From: Minicystis rosea
Lineage (GTDB): Bacteria > Myxococcota_A > Polyangia > Polyangiales > Polyangiaceae
Direction: 5' to 3'
Assembly (NCBI GenBank): GCA_001931535.1
Contig: CP016211.1
Location: 5,687,573-5,751,572 of the forward strand
DNA length: 64,000 nt
The notes under the pieces were generated by a model. That model saw only the letters and a program-made list of their open reading frames with translations. It did no database searches and was not told the origin of the DNA. Shown piece by piece: positions 25,577 to 33,635 of this stretch. A program made the position numbers and the translations under genes. Position 1 is the first letter of the stretch; each line of letters opens with the position of its first letter.

Positions 25577-25729
25577 ATGGAGAAGAAGGTCTCGTACGAG
25601 TTTCCGCGCATGATCCGTCACGACGGCCTCGTCGCGGTCGCCCAGGCCCAGCACGCCACCGGCCCGCAGGGCCCCGGCGGCCCGGCCGGATTCGCCACGA
25701 CCAAGCCGCCGTTCCCCCAAAAGGGTTAG
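25577..25729 (+). CDS. Candidate RiPP precursor peptide (50 aa)
   Basis: Small gene with a near-perfect ribosome site (AAGGAGATCC) six nt before ATG 25577. The product opens MEKKVSYEFPRMIRHDGLVA (leader-like) and continues with AVAQAQHATGPQGPGGPAGF and a Pro/Lys-rich tail (ATTKPPFPQKG). It has no cysteine; the second half is rich in Gly, Pro, Ala and Gln. It lies 82 bp after the PqqD-like gene and directly before a strong terminator, the usual position of a precursor. No homologue comes to mind, and leader/core boundary and modified residues cannot be assigned from sequence. Confidence 0.7.
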   Translation: MEKKVSYEFPRMIRHDGLVAVAQAQHATGPQGPGGPAGFATTKPPFPQKG

Positions 25730-25736
25730 CCGGTAA

Positions 25737-25783
25737 GCCGCCTCGGCGCGAATCCATCCTTCGCGCCGAGGCGGCCTTTCTTT
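25737..25783 (+). terminator. Rho-independent terminator of the RiPP cassette
   Basis: A perfect 16-bp stem: GCCGCCTCGGCGCGAA (25737-25752) and TTCGCGCCGAGGCGGC (25760-25775), with 7-nt loop and a CTTTCTTT tail. It lies 7 nt after the precursor stop. Confidence 0.9.
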
Positions 25784-25850
25784 GCGCGGCGCCGCGCGCG
25801 ATGCCGAATGCGCGCGTGGCGGCGATGCGCTTCGGTGTAGATTCGCGCGA

Positions 25851-26930
25851 ATGCGACGCGAATGGATCTTCAGCGCTGCCCTCGTCCTCTTCGGTTGCGA
25901 CGGCGATCCGGGCCCCCAAGGCTCGACGGGCGGCGGCGGCGCCGGCACGGGAGGCAGCGCGGATGCCGGGATCCCGGACGCAACCGCACCGGCGCTCGAG
26001 CTGCTCGCCGTCGTGGATCTCCCGCGGATGGAGACGACCCAAGGCCTCTCGGGCACGTGGTTCGATGCGGCGACACACACGCTGTTCGCGATTCAAGATC
26101 TCGCGCCGCGGCTCGTGCCCTTCACGGTCAGCGACGATCTCCACACCTTCACGCCCGGCGATCCCATCGATCTCACGGGCCGCCCCGACACGGCCTGGGA
26201 CGGCGAGGCCGTGGTGCGGCTCGGCGACGAGCTCGTGGCCGTGACCGTCGAGACGGCGCCGCTCGTGGAGCGCTTCGACGCGACGGGGCATTACCTCGGT
26301 GCCATCGAGATCCCTGCCCTCTTCAGCCAACAGACCTCCAACAACAAAGGCCTCGAGAGCCTGGCCCGCTCGCCGTCGGGCAACTCTCTGTTCACCGTCA
26401 ACGAGGCGGCGCTCACCATCGATGGGCCGCAGCCTTCGAAGAAGGTCGGCACCACCGTGCGCATCCTCCGGCGCGCGCTCGATTCGGTGCAAGACGAGCA
26501 ACGTGCCTATCGCACCGAGCCTCTCGGCGAAGGCACCGGCGGGGACGTGGGCGTCTCCGATCTGCTCGCTTTGAGCGACACGGAGCTGCTCGTCCTCGAG
26601 CGAGGGTTTCAATCCGACTACGGCAACACGGTGCGCATCTTCCGCGTCGATTTCGCGGCTCCCGGCGCGGTGGACGTCTCCGCCGTGGCCTCGCTCGACG
26701 CTACGACTCCCGTGCTCGAGAAGACCCTCGTCGTCGACATCGGCGCGCTCCCCGCGTCCGGTGCGACGCATCCAGGCATCGAGCCCAATCCGCTCCTCGA
26801 CAACTTCGAAGCGCTCGCGCTCGGGCCTACGCTCGCGGACGGCCGGCGCGCCATCTTCGTCACCTCCGACGACAACGCCAGCGCGACGCAAGTGCCACGC
26901 ATTCTGGTGCTCGCTGTTCCGGGGCTCTGA
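25851..26930 (+). CDS. Esterase-like phytase / beta-propeller lipoprotein
   Basis: 359 aa. The N-terminus MRREWIFSAALVLFGCDGDP gives a lipobox (LFGC), followed by a Gly/Ala-rich linker (GGGGAGTGGSADAG). The mature domain resembles the esterase-like activity of phytase family (PF13449): ETTQGLSGTWFDAATHTLFA; GLESLARSPSGNSLF; DNFEALALGPTL; FVTSDDN. These are surface or periplasmic beta-propellers of uncertain substrate. It starts 68 bp after the RiPP terminator and is convergent with the ADP-ribosylglycohydrolase gene. Confidence 0.82.
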   Translation: MRREWIFSAALVLFGCDGDPGPQGSTGGGGAGTGGSADAGIPDATAPALELLAVVDLPRMETTQGLSGTWFDAATHTLFAIQDLAPRLVPFTVSDDLHTFTPGDPIDLTGRPDTAWDGEAVVRLGDELVAVTVETAPLVERFDATGHYLGAIEIPALFSQQTSNNKGLESLARSPSGNSLFTVNEAALTIDGPQPSKKVGTTVRILRRALDSVQDEQRAYRTEPLGEGTGGDVGVSDLLALSDTELLVLERGFQSDYGNTVRIFRVDFAAPGAVDVSAVASLDATTPVLEKTLVVDIGALPASGATHPGIEPNPLLDNFEALALGPTLADGRRAIFVTSDDNASATQVPRILVLAVPGL

Positions 26931-26995
26931 TTGAGACTGCGAGGCGCGCGCGAACGGTTCGATTCCTCAGACCACCTGTCGGGAACGCTCCCGTG

Positions 26996-28150
26996 TCACG
27001 GTGCCGTGCCGTCGATTCCGAGAGCGCGCCGGAATGCCGCCTCGGCCGCGCTGTAGGCCGCCTCCTGCTCCAAGAACGCGTCCTGCGTCTCGGGCAAGGG
27101 GCCACTCACGAGACACTCGGCGTAGCGCGAGAGGCGCGCGCCATCCACCATCCGGTCCACGGGGATCCACGCGTCGCCGAAGCGCGCGCCCAGCACCGCG
27201 CCGGCGATCGCGCCGACGGTGTCCGTGTCGCCGCCTTCGCGCATCAGGCTGCCGAGGAGATCTTCAGGGGAGCCTTGGGGCCACAGCGCGACGGAGAGCG
27301 CGTGCACCCCACCGATGAGCGCGAAAGGATCGTTGACCGATGCCGACGCGCGGGCCGCCTCGCCGAGATGCGGAGACGCGTTGGCGAGGATCGCCTGCTG
27401 CAAGTGCTCGAGATGCTCGTGACGGGTGGCGAGCAGCGCTCGAAGCGTGTCCGACACGGCGTGCAGATGGGTGTAGTCGACGCGAAAGCTGGGGAAGCGG
27501 CGCGGCCACGAAGCCTCCGCGTCGTGGACCAACGTGGGCAATCGCTGCTGCACGTCGGTGGCCGACGCACCATCGATGAGCATCCAGCAGGATGCCGCGA
27601 CCGCGTAGGCCAATGCGGCGGCGCGCACGTCGGCATGGGTCACGCAGCTGCTCTCGAAGACCACGTCGCGAAGGCGCTCGGCGTCGTCACGAAGGAGAGC
27701 GGCAATCGGCGCGACGCGCATGGCCGCGCCGACGCCGGCGCTCGGGCTGCCCGCCTCTTCCAGTGCTGCGCCCGAGGCGAGGCGCTGGACGGACGCGCGG
27801 AAGAATTTCCCGGTGCCGCGCCAAGCCCCCCGCGCTTCGCCGGCGACGAGAACCTCGGCCCAGCGATCGGTTCGCCATCCGTGCGGCGCCTTGCCGACGT
27901 GGATCAGCGCCAGTGCCTGTTGCGTGTCGTCGGAGTGTGCGCCCAGCGGCCGGAGGTGACCGAAGATGCGCGGCTCCCTCGGGATGCGCGCGAGCGGGTA
28001 CTCGGCGGGCAGATCTTGGTAGTGGCCGAAGACCTCGGCGATCAGCTCCCGCGTCCAGAACTCGATAGGACAGCCGAGGACGTCTCCCCAAGCAAGGCCG
28101 AGGAGCGAGCCGCGGATCCGGGCCTCGTGCGCCGCGCGTCGATCAAGCAA
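26996..28150 (-). CDS. ADP-ribosylglycohydrolase (ARH family), probable immunity enzyme
   Basis: 384 aa. The start TTG 28150 overlaps the stop of the 225-aa gene; no ATG is suitably placed. The first helix (ARIRGSLLGLAWGDVLG) and both Mg-binding motifs of the DraG/ARH family are intact: SDDTQQAL near residue 70 and GGDTDTVGAIAGAVLGARFG near 305. These enzymes remove ADP-ribose from modified proteins or nucleic acids. It is the last gene of the DUF4157-ART-unknown-ARH unit, so it most likely reverses the toxin's modification, as in the known Tre1/Tri1 pair; that functional assignment is inference. Active residues present, so catalysis is expected. Confidence 0.9.
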   Translation of the reverse strand: MLDRRAAHEARIRGSLLGLAWGDVLGCPIEFWTRELIAEVFGHYQDLPAEYPLARIPREPRIFGHLRPLGAHSDDTQQALALIHVGKAPHGWRTDRWAEVLVAGEARGAWRGTGKFFRASVQRLASGAALEEAGSPSAGVGAAMRVAPIAALLRDDAERLRDVVFESSCVTHADVRAAALAYAVAASCWMLIDGASATDVQQRLPTLVHDAEASWPRRFPSFRVDYTHLHAVSDTLRALLATRHEHLEHLQQAILANASPHLGEAARASASVNDPFALIGGVHALSVALWPQGSPEDLLGSLMREGGDTDTVGAIAGAVLGARFGDAWIPVDRMVDGARLSRYAECLVSGPLPETQDAFLEQEAAYSAAEAAFRRALGIDGTAP

Positions 28151-28820
28151 CGTGGATCCCCGTCCTCGTCGTGAACGCCGCGATGGCCTCGGCCGGCGCG
28201 GTCTGCTCGAGCGCGCCGACCTGCGTGAGGATGTCGCGCAGAAGCTCGCGAACGCGAGGGTCGGTGCTCTCCATGTCGCGGACGAGATCCGGTGTGTAGA
28301 CGTCGTCCTCGTCGCGGCCGCTCTCTCCCATCGCGCGGCGGAAACGGTGCAGCGTCGCCGCCCAATGAGAGACCTTTCGATCTCTGGGCCAAGCTGCGTA
28401 CTCCGAGGGAAAGCGGCGTCGGGCGAGCACTTGCTCCAGCACCTCGTCCGCCGCCCACGCATCGGGATCGTGGACCACCTTGTCGATGCTCGTTACGCGA
28501 AGGCCCGCGTCGTCGTCGACATCCATGCGGACGTGCAGCTCGCCGGTGTCGGGATCGAGGAAGGATGTCGAGGTCACCGTCACCCGCTCGACCTCGTGCG
28601 CTTGCCGGTCGACCGCCGGCAGCTCTCGCCGCCGTTCGTCGAGCGTGAGACAGCGCCCGAGGGCCGTGTCGAACTCGAGCTCTTCGGTCTTGCCGTCGGG
28701 CCGAGCGAGGCGAGCGACGTAGCGGCCCTTCTCCGGCAGGAAGCAGGCAGAGATGGGGTTTCGGCCGCCGAGCGACGCGACGAAGCGCGGCGGGAGCTGG
28801 TCGAGAGAGATATCGATCAT
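28143..28820 (-). CDS. Unknown protein between ART toxin and ARH
   Basis: 225 aa, MIDISLDQLPPRFVASLGGR at the N-terminus, soluble, no signal peptide. It overlaps the upstream ART gene by 4 nt (ATGA) and the downstream ARH gene by 8 nt, so all are co-translated. The N-terminal half is beta-rich (EKGRYVARLARPDGKTEELE; TGELHVRMDVDDDAG) and the C-terminal half helical (ADEVLEQVLARRRFPSEYAA). I recognise no family. Its place suggests an immunity factor, adaptor or chaperone for the toxin; nothing in the sequence decides which. Confidence 0.75.
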   Translation of the reverse strand: MIDISLDQLPPRFVASLGGRNPISACFLPEKGRYVARLARPDGKTEELEFDTALGRCLTLDERRRELPAVDRQAHEVERVTVTSTSFLDPDTGELHVRMDVDDDAGLRVTSIDKVVHDPDAWAADEVLEQVLARRRFPSEYAAWPRDRKVSHWAATLHRFRRAMGESGRDEDDVYTPDLVRDMESTDPRVRELLRDILTQVGALEQTAPAEAIAAFTTRTGIHVA

Positions 28821-30289
28821 GGGATTTCTTTGAGCACCACCGTCCCGGTGGCGGCATCGACGCGGATCACACGAAGCTTGACGCCCGGCGGGATGATGGC
28901 CTCGGAAGTATACGGTTGCTTGCCGATCACGCCGTGGAAATGAACGCCGAAGGCGAGATCGCTGATATTCCGGGCGCTCTCGGTCCGGATGATGAGGCTT
29001 CGCGGCGCGGAATAGGCGTTGGAAGGATCAGGGCCCGTCGACCAGAAGGAGTCCGTCGTGACCTCCGCGTTCAAGGCGAACTTGGCGTCGAAGTCGGCGA
29101 CCTCCTGGGCCGAGCTCAGCCGGATGCCGCGATACTGCGTCTTCGCGCCGCGCGGCATCTTGTCGATCCCGGACTTCAGGAGCTTGGCGAGATCCTTGGC
29201 TTCCATCGACGTGCCCGCCTCGAGCATGCGATTGAAGTCTCGATACCAAAGCTTGGTGGTGTATCCATAGATGGTCTCGGCCTCGGCGCGGGTCAGCTTG
29301 GGATACTTCACGAGCGCGCTGTCCACGAGCAGGCGGTGATCGATCCCGCGCGCCATCTCCCCGGCGTAGAAGTTGATGACCTCGTCGGGGTGGATGCCTT
29401 TCGCGTTCGCCACCTTGGTGACGTACTCGGCCTCCAGAATCGTCGTCGGCGACGGGGGCAAGGCACGCACCGGCGTACGCCCACCGAGGACGCCTGCCAT
29501 CGCCACTTCTTCGGGGACCGACGACAAGGGCCCGCTCGCGACGACCCTCGTCCCCGTGCCGGCCGGCGCCATTCGATACCAGCCCGTCTCGTCGACCATC
29601 ACGAACTCGGGCGATCCTGGGCGGCTGAAGCGGAAGCCATGCTCCCCCAAATTCTCGACGACGATCGCGGGTGCACCCGCGCCCGGCGAGCCGCCCTTTC
29701 CCGCCACCACCATGGCCGTGCTGGTCTCTGCAGCGCGCGCCCGTGCGCTGGCCCGCGTCGCGGCCCCGATCTCCGAGGCCAGGACGCTCACCCCTTGTCC
29801 GGCGATGCCGAGGAGCTCGATCGCGACGTTGATCTTCGCCATGGTGTGCTCGGCCATGGCAGCGTCGACCTGTCCCTCGTACACGAGGCCGGTATCGGTG
29901 GTGACCTGCGCTTGACGGAGCGTCGCCATCGATTGGTAACGGCCCTCGGCCACGCGCTCCTGGCCAAAGGCCATGCCCGCTCCGGCGAGCCCCAACACGA
30001 GCCCCGCCGTCCCGCCCGTCGCCAGGATCGACGTGATCATGATGAGGAAACCAACCCCGGCCGTCACATAGCCCTCGAGGGCTCTGGCGTCGCCGAAGCT
30101 CTTCACGTCGTTGTGCAGGACCCAGCCATAAAAAGGCTCGTTCCACGCGAGGCTGCCGCCGCTCGCCAGGAGGCGATCGTGAATGGGCAAGAGCTCGCGA
30201 TAATCGATCTCCCCTCCTTTCAGCTTCCGGCGCGCCGTGCCGATGTCGTCGAGCGCGCCCTCGAGCAGCACGCGCATCTCGTCCTGCAT
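28817..30289 (-). CDS. ADP-ribosyltransferase toxin domain protein (probably the 3' part of the DUF4157 gene)
   Basis: 490 aa if it starts at ATG 30289 (MQDEMRVLLEGALDDIG). Features: an alpha-helical N-terminus, a hydrophobic Gly-rich pair of helices at about 70-110 (GVGFLIMITSILATGGTAG; LVLGLAGAGMAFG), a middle Ala-rich region, and a C-terminal R-S-E type mono-ADP-ribosyltransferase fold: R in KTQYRGIRLSS (about 387), STG in DSFWSTGPD (about 418) and the catalytic Glu in SEAIIPPG (about 465). The first Glu of the usual ExE is Thr, so Arg specificity is doubtful. There is no good ribosome site and coding bias shifts frame exactly at C4G4 (30290-30297), so it is probably the toxin end of the DUF4157 protein. 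Confidence 0.8.
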   Translation of the reverse strand: MQDEMRVLLEGALDDIGTARRKLKGGEIDYRELLPIHDRLLASGGSLAWNEPFYGWVLHNDVKSFGDARALEGYVTAGVGFLIMITSILATGGTAGLVLGLAGAGMAFGQERVAEGRYQSMATLRQAQVTTDTGLVYEGQVDAAMAEHTMAKINVAIELLGIAGQGVSVLASEIGAATRASARARAAETSTAMVVAGKGGSPGAGAPAIVVENLGEHGFRFSRPGSPEFVMVDETGWYRMAPAGTGTRVVASGPLSSVPEEVAMAGVLGGRTPVRALPPSPTTILEAEYVTKVANAKGIHPDEVINFYAGEMARGIDHRLLVDSALVKYPKLTRAEAETIYGYTTKLWYRDFNRMLEAGTSMEAKDLAKLLKSGIDKMPRGAKTQYRGIRLSSAQEVADFDAKFALNAEVTTDSFWSTGPDPSNAYSAPRSLIIRTESARNISDLAFGVHFHGVIGKQPYTSEAIIPPGVKLRVIRVDAATGTVVLKEIP

Positions 30290-31947
30290 CCCCGGGGATT
30301 CTTCTCCGGATCCGCGGTCGCGAGATCGAGGGAGAATGGACCGCCTCTGTTCGCCGCGGCGATCAGGACTGGATTCTGATTGAGGATCGCATTCAACAGC
30401 TTCTGGGTCTCGTCCCATTGCTGCTTGACGTACCGATGGCTCGTCATCGGCACGGTGCCCGAAGGGGCGCTCTTCGTCGGGGCCGCCGAGGACGCGAGCG
30501 GCCCAGGCACGGACGCCACCGCTTCGTCGAAGAGCTTGAAGTCGAGCAGGGGCGGGCGCGCCGGGTTGAACGGCTCGCCGCCCAAGCCCACCGGCGTCCG
30601 GCGAATCCTCTCCTGGAGCTGCTGCAGCGCCAGCACTTGTCGCGCGAGCTTCTTGGTCTTCTCGAGCTCTGCAATCTCCTGTTGCGGGAGCGGAAAGTAC
30701 TGCGCCGCCTGCTTCTGGAAGCTGTCGGTGAAATTGACCTGCTTGTCGGGCGACAGGCCATATCGGAGAAACTCTGCCTGGACCAACCTCTCATTGGTGT
30801 CGAGGTTGGAGAAGGCGACGCTCATGACGTCCTGCTTGAGCTTCCCGCGATAGGTTTTGAGCGCAGGCAGCTCTTCGAGCTCGATCCCTTGCTCGCGACA
30901 CTGGTCCCAGAGCTCGAGATGCTGGCCGGCGACGGCGCCGACCTCTTCGCCGAAGCTCTGCCAGATGGCCGAGATCGTGAACGAGTAGCTCGCTCCATCC
31001 CCGAGCGCGATCTCGATGAGCGCGATCCGCTCGGCCTGCGTCGCCCTCGCATAGTCGCTGATCCATTGGACGTCGCCGGGCGCACGTGACGTGAGCGCCT
31101 TGTCGATCAGCGCGCGCTGCTCCGCTGCGGCGCGGGCAACATCGATGACCGCCGGCGCTCCACCTGCGCCGCCGCCACCCTCCGCCGAGGCGCCCGACGT
31201 CCCATCCGCAGGAGAGCGCTGCACGCTCCCCGCCACGGGGCTGAGCCTCGCCACCGTCCCGCCCTTGACCGCCGCATCCGCCGCTCGGTCGGCCTCCCGC
31301 TCGTACCGGTCCTCGCCGAGCCCCGCGCCCTGCACCAAACCCGCGCCGCCCGACTGCTGCACCACGTGCGCGAGCTCGTGCCCTATCAGCTTGTCACCCG
31401 CCGGCGTGCCCGGCCGGTACTCGCCCGGCGCAAACGCCACGTCGCGGCCCACCGTCACCGCCCGCGCGCCGAGGGTCGAGGCAGCATGGCTATCGCGGTG
31501 CAACCGCACATCGCTCAAATCGTGCCCATAGGCCTGTGAAAAGCGCGTGACGACCTCGGGCGCCATCGACTCGCCCTCACCCAGATGCTGCTGCACGCTC
31601 GCCGGCGAGGCCGAGGATGCCGCCATGCCCACCTGCGGCTTGGCCTGCACTGCCGGTGCGGCCGACCGTCCGATCCGAGGCTCATACCCATTCAGCGGAT
31701 TTTCGGCGCGCATCCGGGCCGCGTGGACCACTCGATCCATCGCATGGCCTGTCTTCCAGCGCTCGTGTCCGGCAAACGGATCTTCAGCGCGCATCCGGGC
31801 CGCGTGGACACCGTGATCCACCGCGCTGCCCGGCCAATACTGCGAATTTGGTTCCAACGCAGGTAAGACCGACGATGGCGCAACTGGCGATCGCGCTGGC
31901 AACGGAACAGGGGCGTGCAAAGGCTCGCCAGCGAACTTCCGCATCAT
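30220..31947 (-). CDS. DUF4157 (eCIS core) domain protein, toxin N-terminal part
   Basis: Start ATG 31947 with GAGGTGAG just before it. Residues about 1-100 contain two copies of a motif VHAARMRAEDPFAGHE / VHAARMRAENPLNGYE. Residues about 125-205 are a DUF4157 (eCIS core) domain with the metallopeptidase-like DKLIGHELAHVVQQSGG near 183. A Gly/Ala linker and a helical region (RYVKQQWDETQKLLNAIL) follow. The frame makes sense to about residue 551 (ADPEKNP); the last 23 codons (from CRTRCACCSRAR) look like out-of-frame sequence. DUF4157 proteins occur as N-terminal modules of contractile-injection-system-linked and other polymorphic toxins. Here the likely C-terminal module is the ART domain encoded in the overlapping -1 frame. 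Confidence 0.85.
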   Translation of the reverse strand: MMRKFAGEPLHAPVPLPARSPVAPSSVLPALEPNSQYWPGSAVDHGVHAARMRAEDPFAGHERWKTGHAMDRVVHAARMRAENPLNGYEPRIGRSAAPAVQAKPQVGMAASSASPASVQQHLGEGESMAPEVVTRFSQAYGHDLSDVRLHRDSHAASTLGARAVTVGRDVAFAPGEYRPGTPAGDKLIGHELAHVVQQSGGAGLVQGAGLGEDRYEREADRAADAAVKGGTVARLSPVAGSVQRSPADGTSGASAEGGGGAGGAPAVIDVARAAAEQRALIDKALTSRAPGDVQWISDYARATQAERIALIEIALGDGASYSFTISAIWQSFGEEVGAVAGQHLELWDQCREQGIELEELPALKTYRGKLKQDVMSVAFSNLDTNERLVQAEFLRYGLSPDKQVNFTDSFQKQAAQYFPLPQQEIAELEKTKKLARQVLALQQLQERIRRTPVGLGGEPFNPARPPLLDFKLFDEAVASVPGPLASSAAPTKSAPSGTVPMTSHRYVKQQWDETQKLLNAILNQNPVLIAAANRGGPFSLDLATADPEKNPRGCRTRCACCSRARSTTSARRAGS

Positions 31948-32259
31948 CGACTCACCTCTACCATGGTGCTATCAGCCGCTTCACAAGCGATCAAGAACGG
32001 ATTCACCACATGGCCTGATGGGTGAATGAGATGACGTCGATGGCCAATATCGAATCTCTGCTCCGGCCATCTCATCACCTGATCACCTCATCCACCCTCA
32101 CGCTCGCCCCGCCGCAGTTCGCCCGAGTCGAGGTCGAGCTGCGAGCTCGTCCCGCGCACGGCAGGCCAACGAGCGGCGACGCGGCCGATGGTGGAATAAG
32201 CCTGGCAGGTGCTCGGTTCGAGCGATGGCCCGAGCGACTCCAACACAGGACTCTCTTTC
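31948..32259. other. Divergent intergenic region with an inverted repeat
   Basis: 312 bp between the DUF4157 gene (minus) and the FG-GAP lipoprotein (plus). It holds GGTGAATGAGATG (32021-32033) and its near complement CATCTCATCACC (32068-32079), which could form a cruciform or bind a dimeric regulator. No gene is seen; ORFs here are shadows. Confidence 0.4.
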
Positions 32260-33407
32260 ATGATCAGAGCATGGATGTTCGGAGCGCTGCTCCCAGGGCT
32301 CCTGGCAAGCGCGACCGGTTGCGGCAACGACGTTTACACGCCGGGGAGCGGCGGCGCCCCGTGCATCGGGATGGTCGAGCTCTCCGAAAGGGCCGCATTG
32401 CCAGCGGGGAATGCCCCAGCGGGATTGCAGCGGCGGACGTCGATGACGACGGCAAGCCCGATCTGGTCGTCACGAACGACCTGGACCACACCGTGAGCGT
32501 GCTGCGCAACAATGGGAACGGCACCTTCGCTCCCAAGGTCGATTACCCCACGGGATCGAGCCCCTTCTCGGTCGCGGCGGCAGACCTCGATGGCGACGGG
32601 AAGCCCGATCTCGCCGTCGCGAACGCCGGCAGCAACACGGTGAGCGTGCTGCGCAACATCGGCAATGGCACCTTCGCCCCCAAGGTCGACTACCCCACCG
32701 GTCATCGTCCCGGCTCGGTCGCGGCGATGGACTTCGATGGGGATGGCAAGCCCGATCTCGCCGTCGCCAACGGCTTCGATCAGACCGTGAGCGTGCTGCG
32801 GAACGGTGGCAATGGCACCTTCGCTCCCAAGGTCGATTACCCCATGGGCGGCGCGCCCGGCGCGATCGCGGCGATGGATCTCGACGGCGATGGCAGGCCC
32901 GACCTCGCCGTCGCCAACCACGACACGAACGCCGTGAGCGTGCTACGCAACATGGGCAATGGCACCTTCGCCCCCAAAGTCGACTACGCCACCGGCGCGT
33001 TCGCCTTCTCGGTCGCAACGGCGGATCTCGATGGTGACGGCAAACCCGATCTCGCGGTCGCGAACCATGACGGCAATACGGTGAGCGTGCTGCGCAACAA
33101 CGGGGATGGCACCTTCGCAGCCAAGGTCGACTACCCTACCGGTCATCGTCCCAGCGCTGTCACAGCCGTGGACTTCGACGGCGATGGCGTGCTCGACCTC
33201 GCGATCACCAATGGCTTCGACGCGACGGCGAGCGTGCTGCGGAACAACGGCAATGGCACCTTCGCCGCAAGCATCGATCACGCCACGGGCGGCGAGCCCA
33301 ACGCGATCGCGGCGGTGGACCTCGACGGCGATGGCCTGCCCGACCTCGCTGTCTCCAACGCGGACGACGACACCGTGAGCGTGCTGCTCGCGACTTGCTC
33401 GCCTTGA
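32260..33407 (+). pseudogene. FG-GAP/VCBS repeat lipoprotein, apparent frameshift near the N-terminus
   Basis: ATG 32260 opens a lipoprotein signal (MIRAWMFGALLPGLLASATG then C, lipobox ATGC), but that frame loses sense after about residue 30-55 and stops at 32494-32496. The repeats lie in the -1 frame and run to 33407: about six copies of a 49-residue unit such as AAADLDGDGKPDLAVANAGS then NTVSVLRNIGNGTFAPKVDY, the calcium-binding FG-GAP/VCBS beta-propeller repeat. One missing base between about 32340 and 32420 (G or C runs there) would join the two parts into a surface propeller of about 380 aa. Sequencing error and true pseudogene both remain possible. Repeats are also clear at DNA level (147-bp period). 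Confidence 0.8.
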
Positions 33408-33635
33408 TGACCAGTCGATTTCGGCGGCGCGCTCCGAATCGTCGGTCGCCCCCGCTCACCATCGTATCGTCGGTCGAGCTCCATCACCGGCGTCGGACCG
33501 AGAGCATCGAGCGACGGGAGATTTCGTAGGCCCGGGGGCGCCATGCAGCCCGTGCATGGTCGTCATTCACCGCACGACGTTGCGATGAATCGAGGGCGTG
33601 CGCATCGTGCCGCCACCTTTCCACGGGAGGCCATC

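Noticed and set aside
26950..26985. tRNA-like GGTTCGATTCC near the convergent gene ends
   Set aside because: The flanking bases do not pair as a T-stem and no anticodon or D arm is found upstream, so it is neither a tRNA nor a supported att fragment.
32340..33380. Minus-strand ORFs opposite the FG-GAP repeats
   Set aside because: They mirror the repeat in antisense and contain only Val/Ile/Ala/Arg-rich strings; the plus strand has the DLDGDGKPDL signature.
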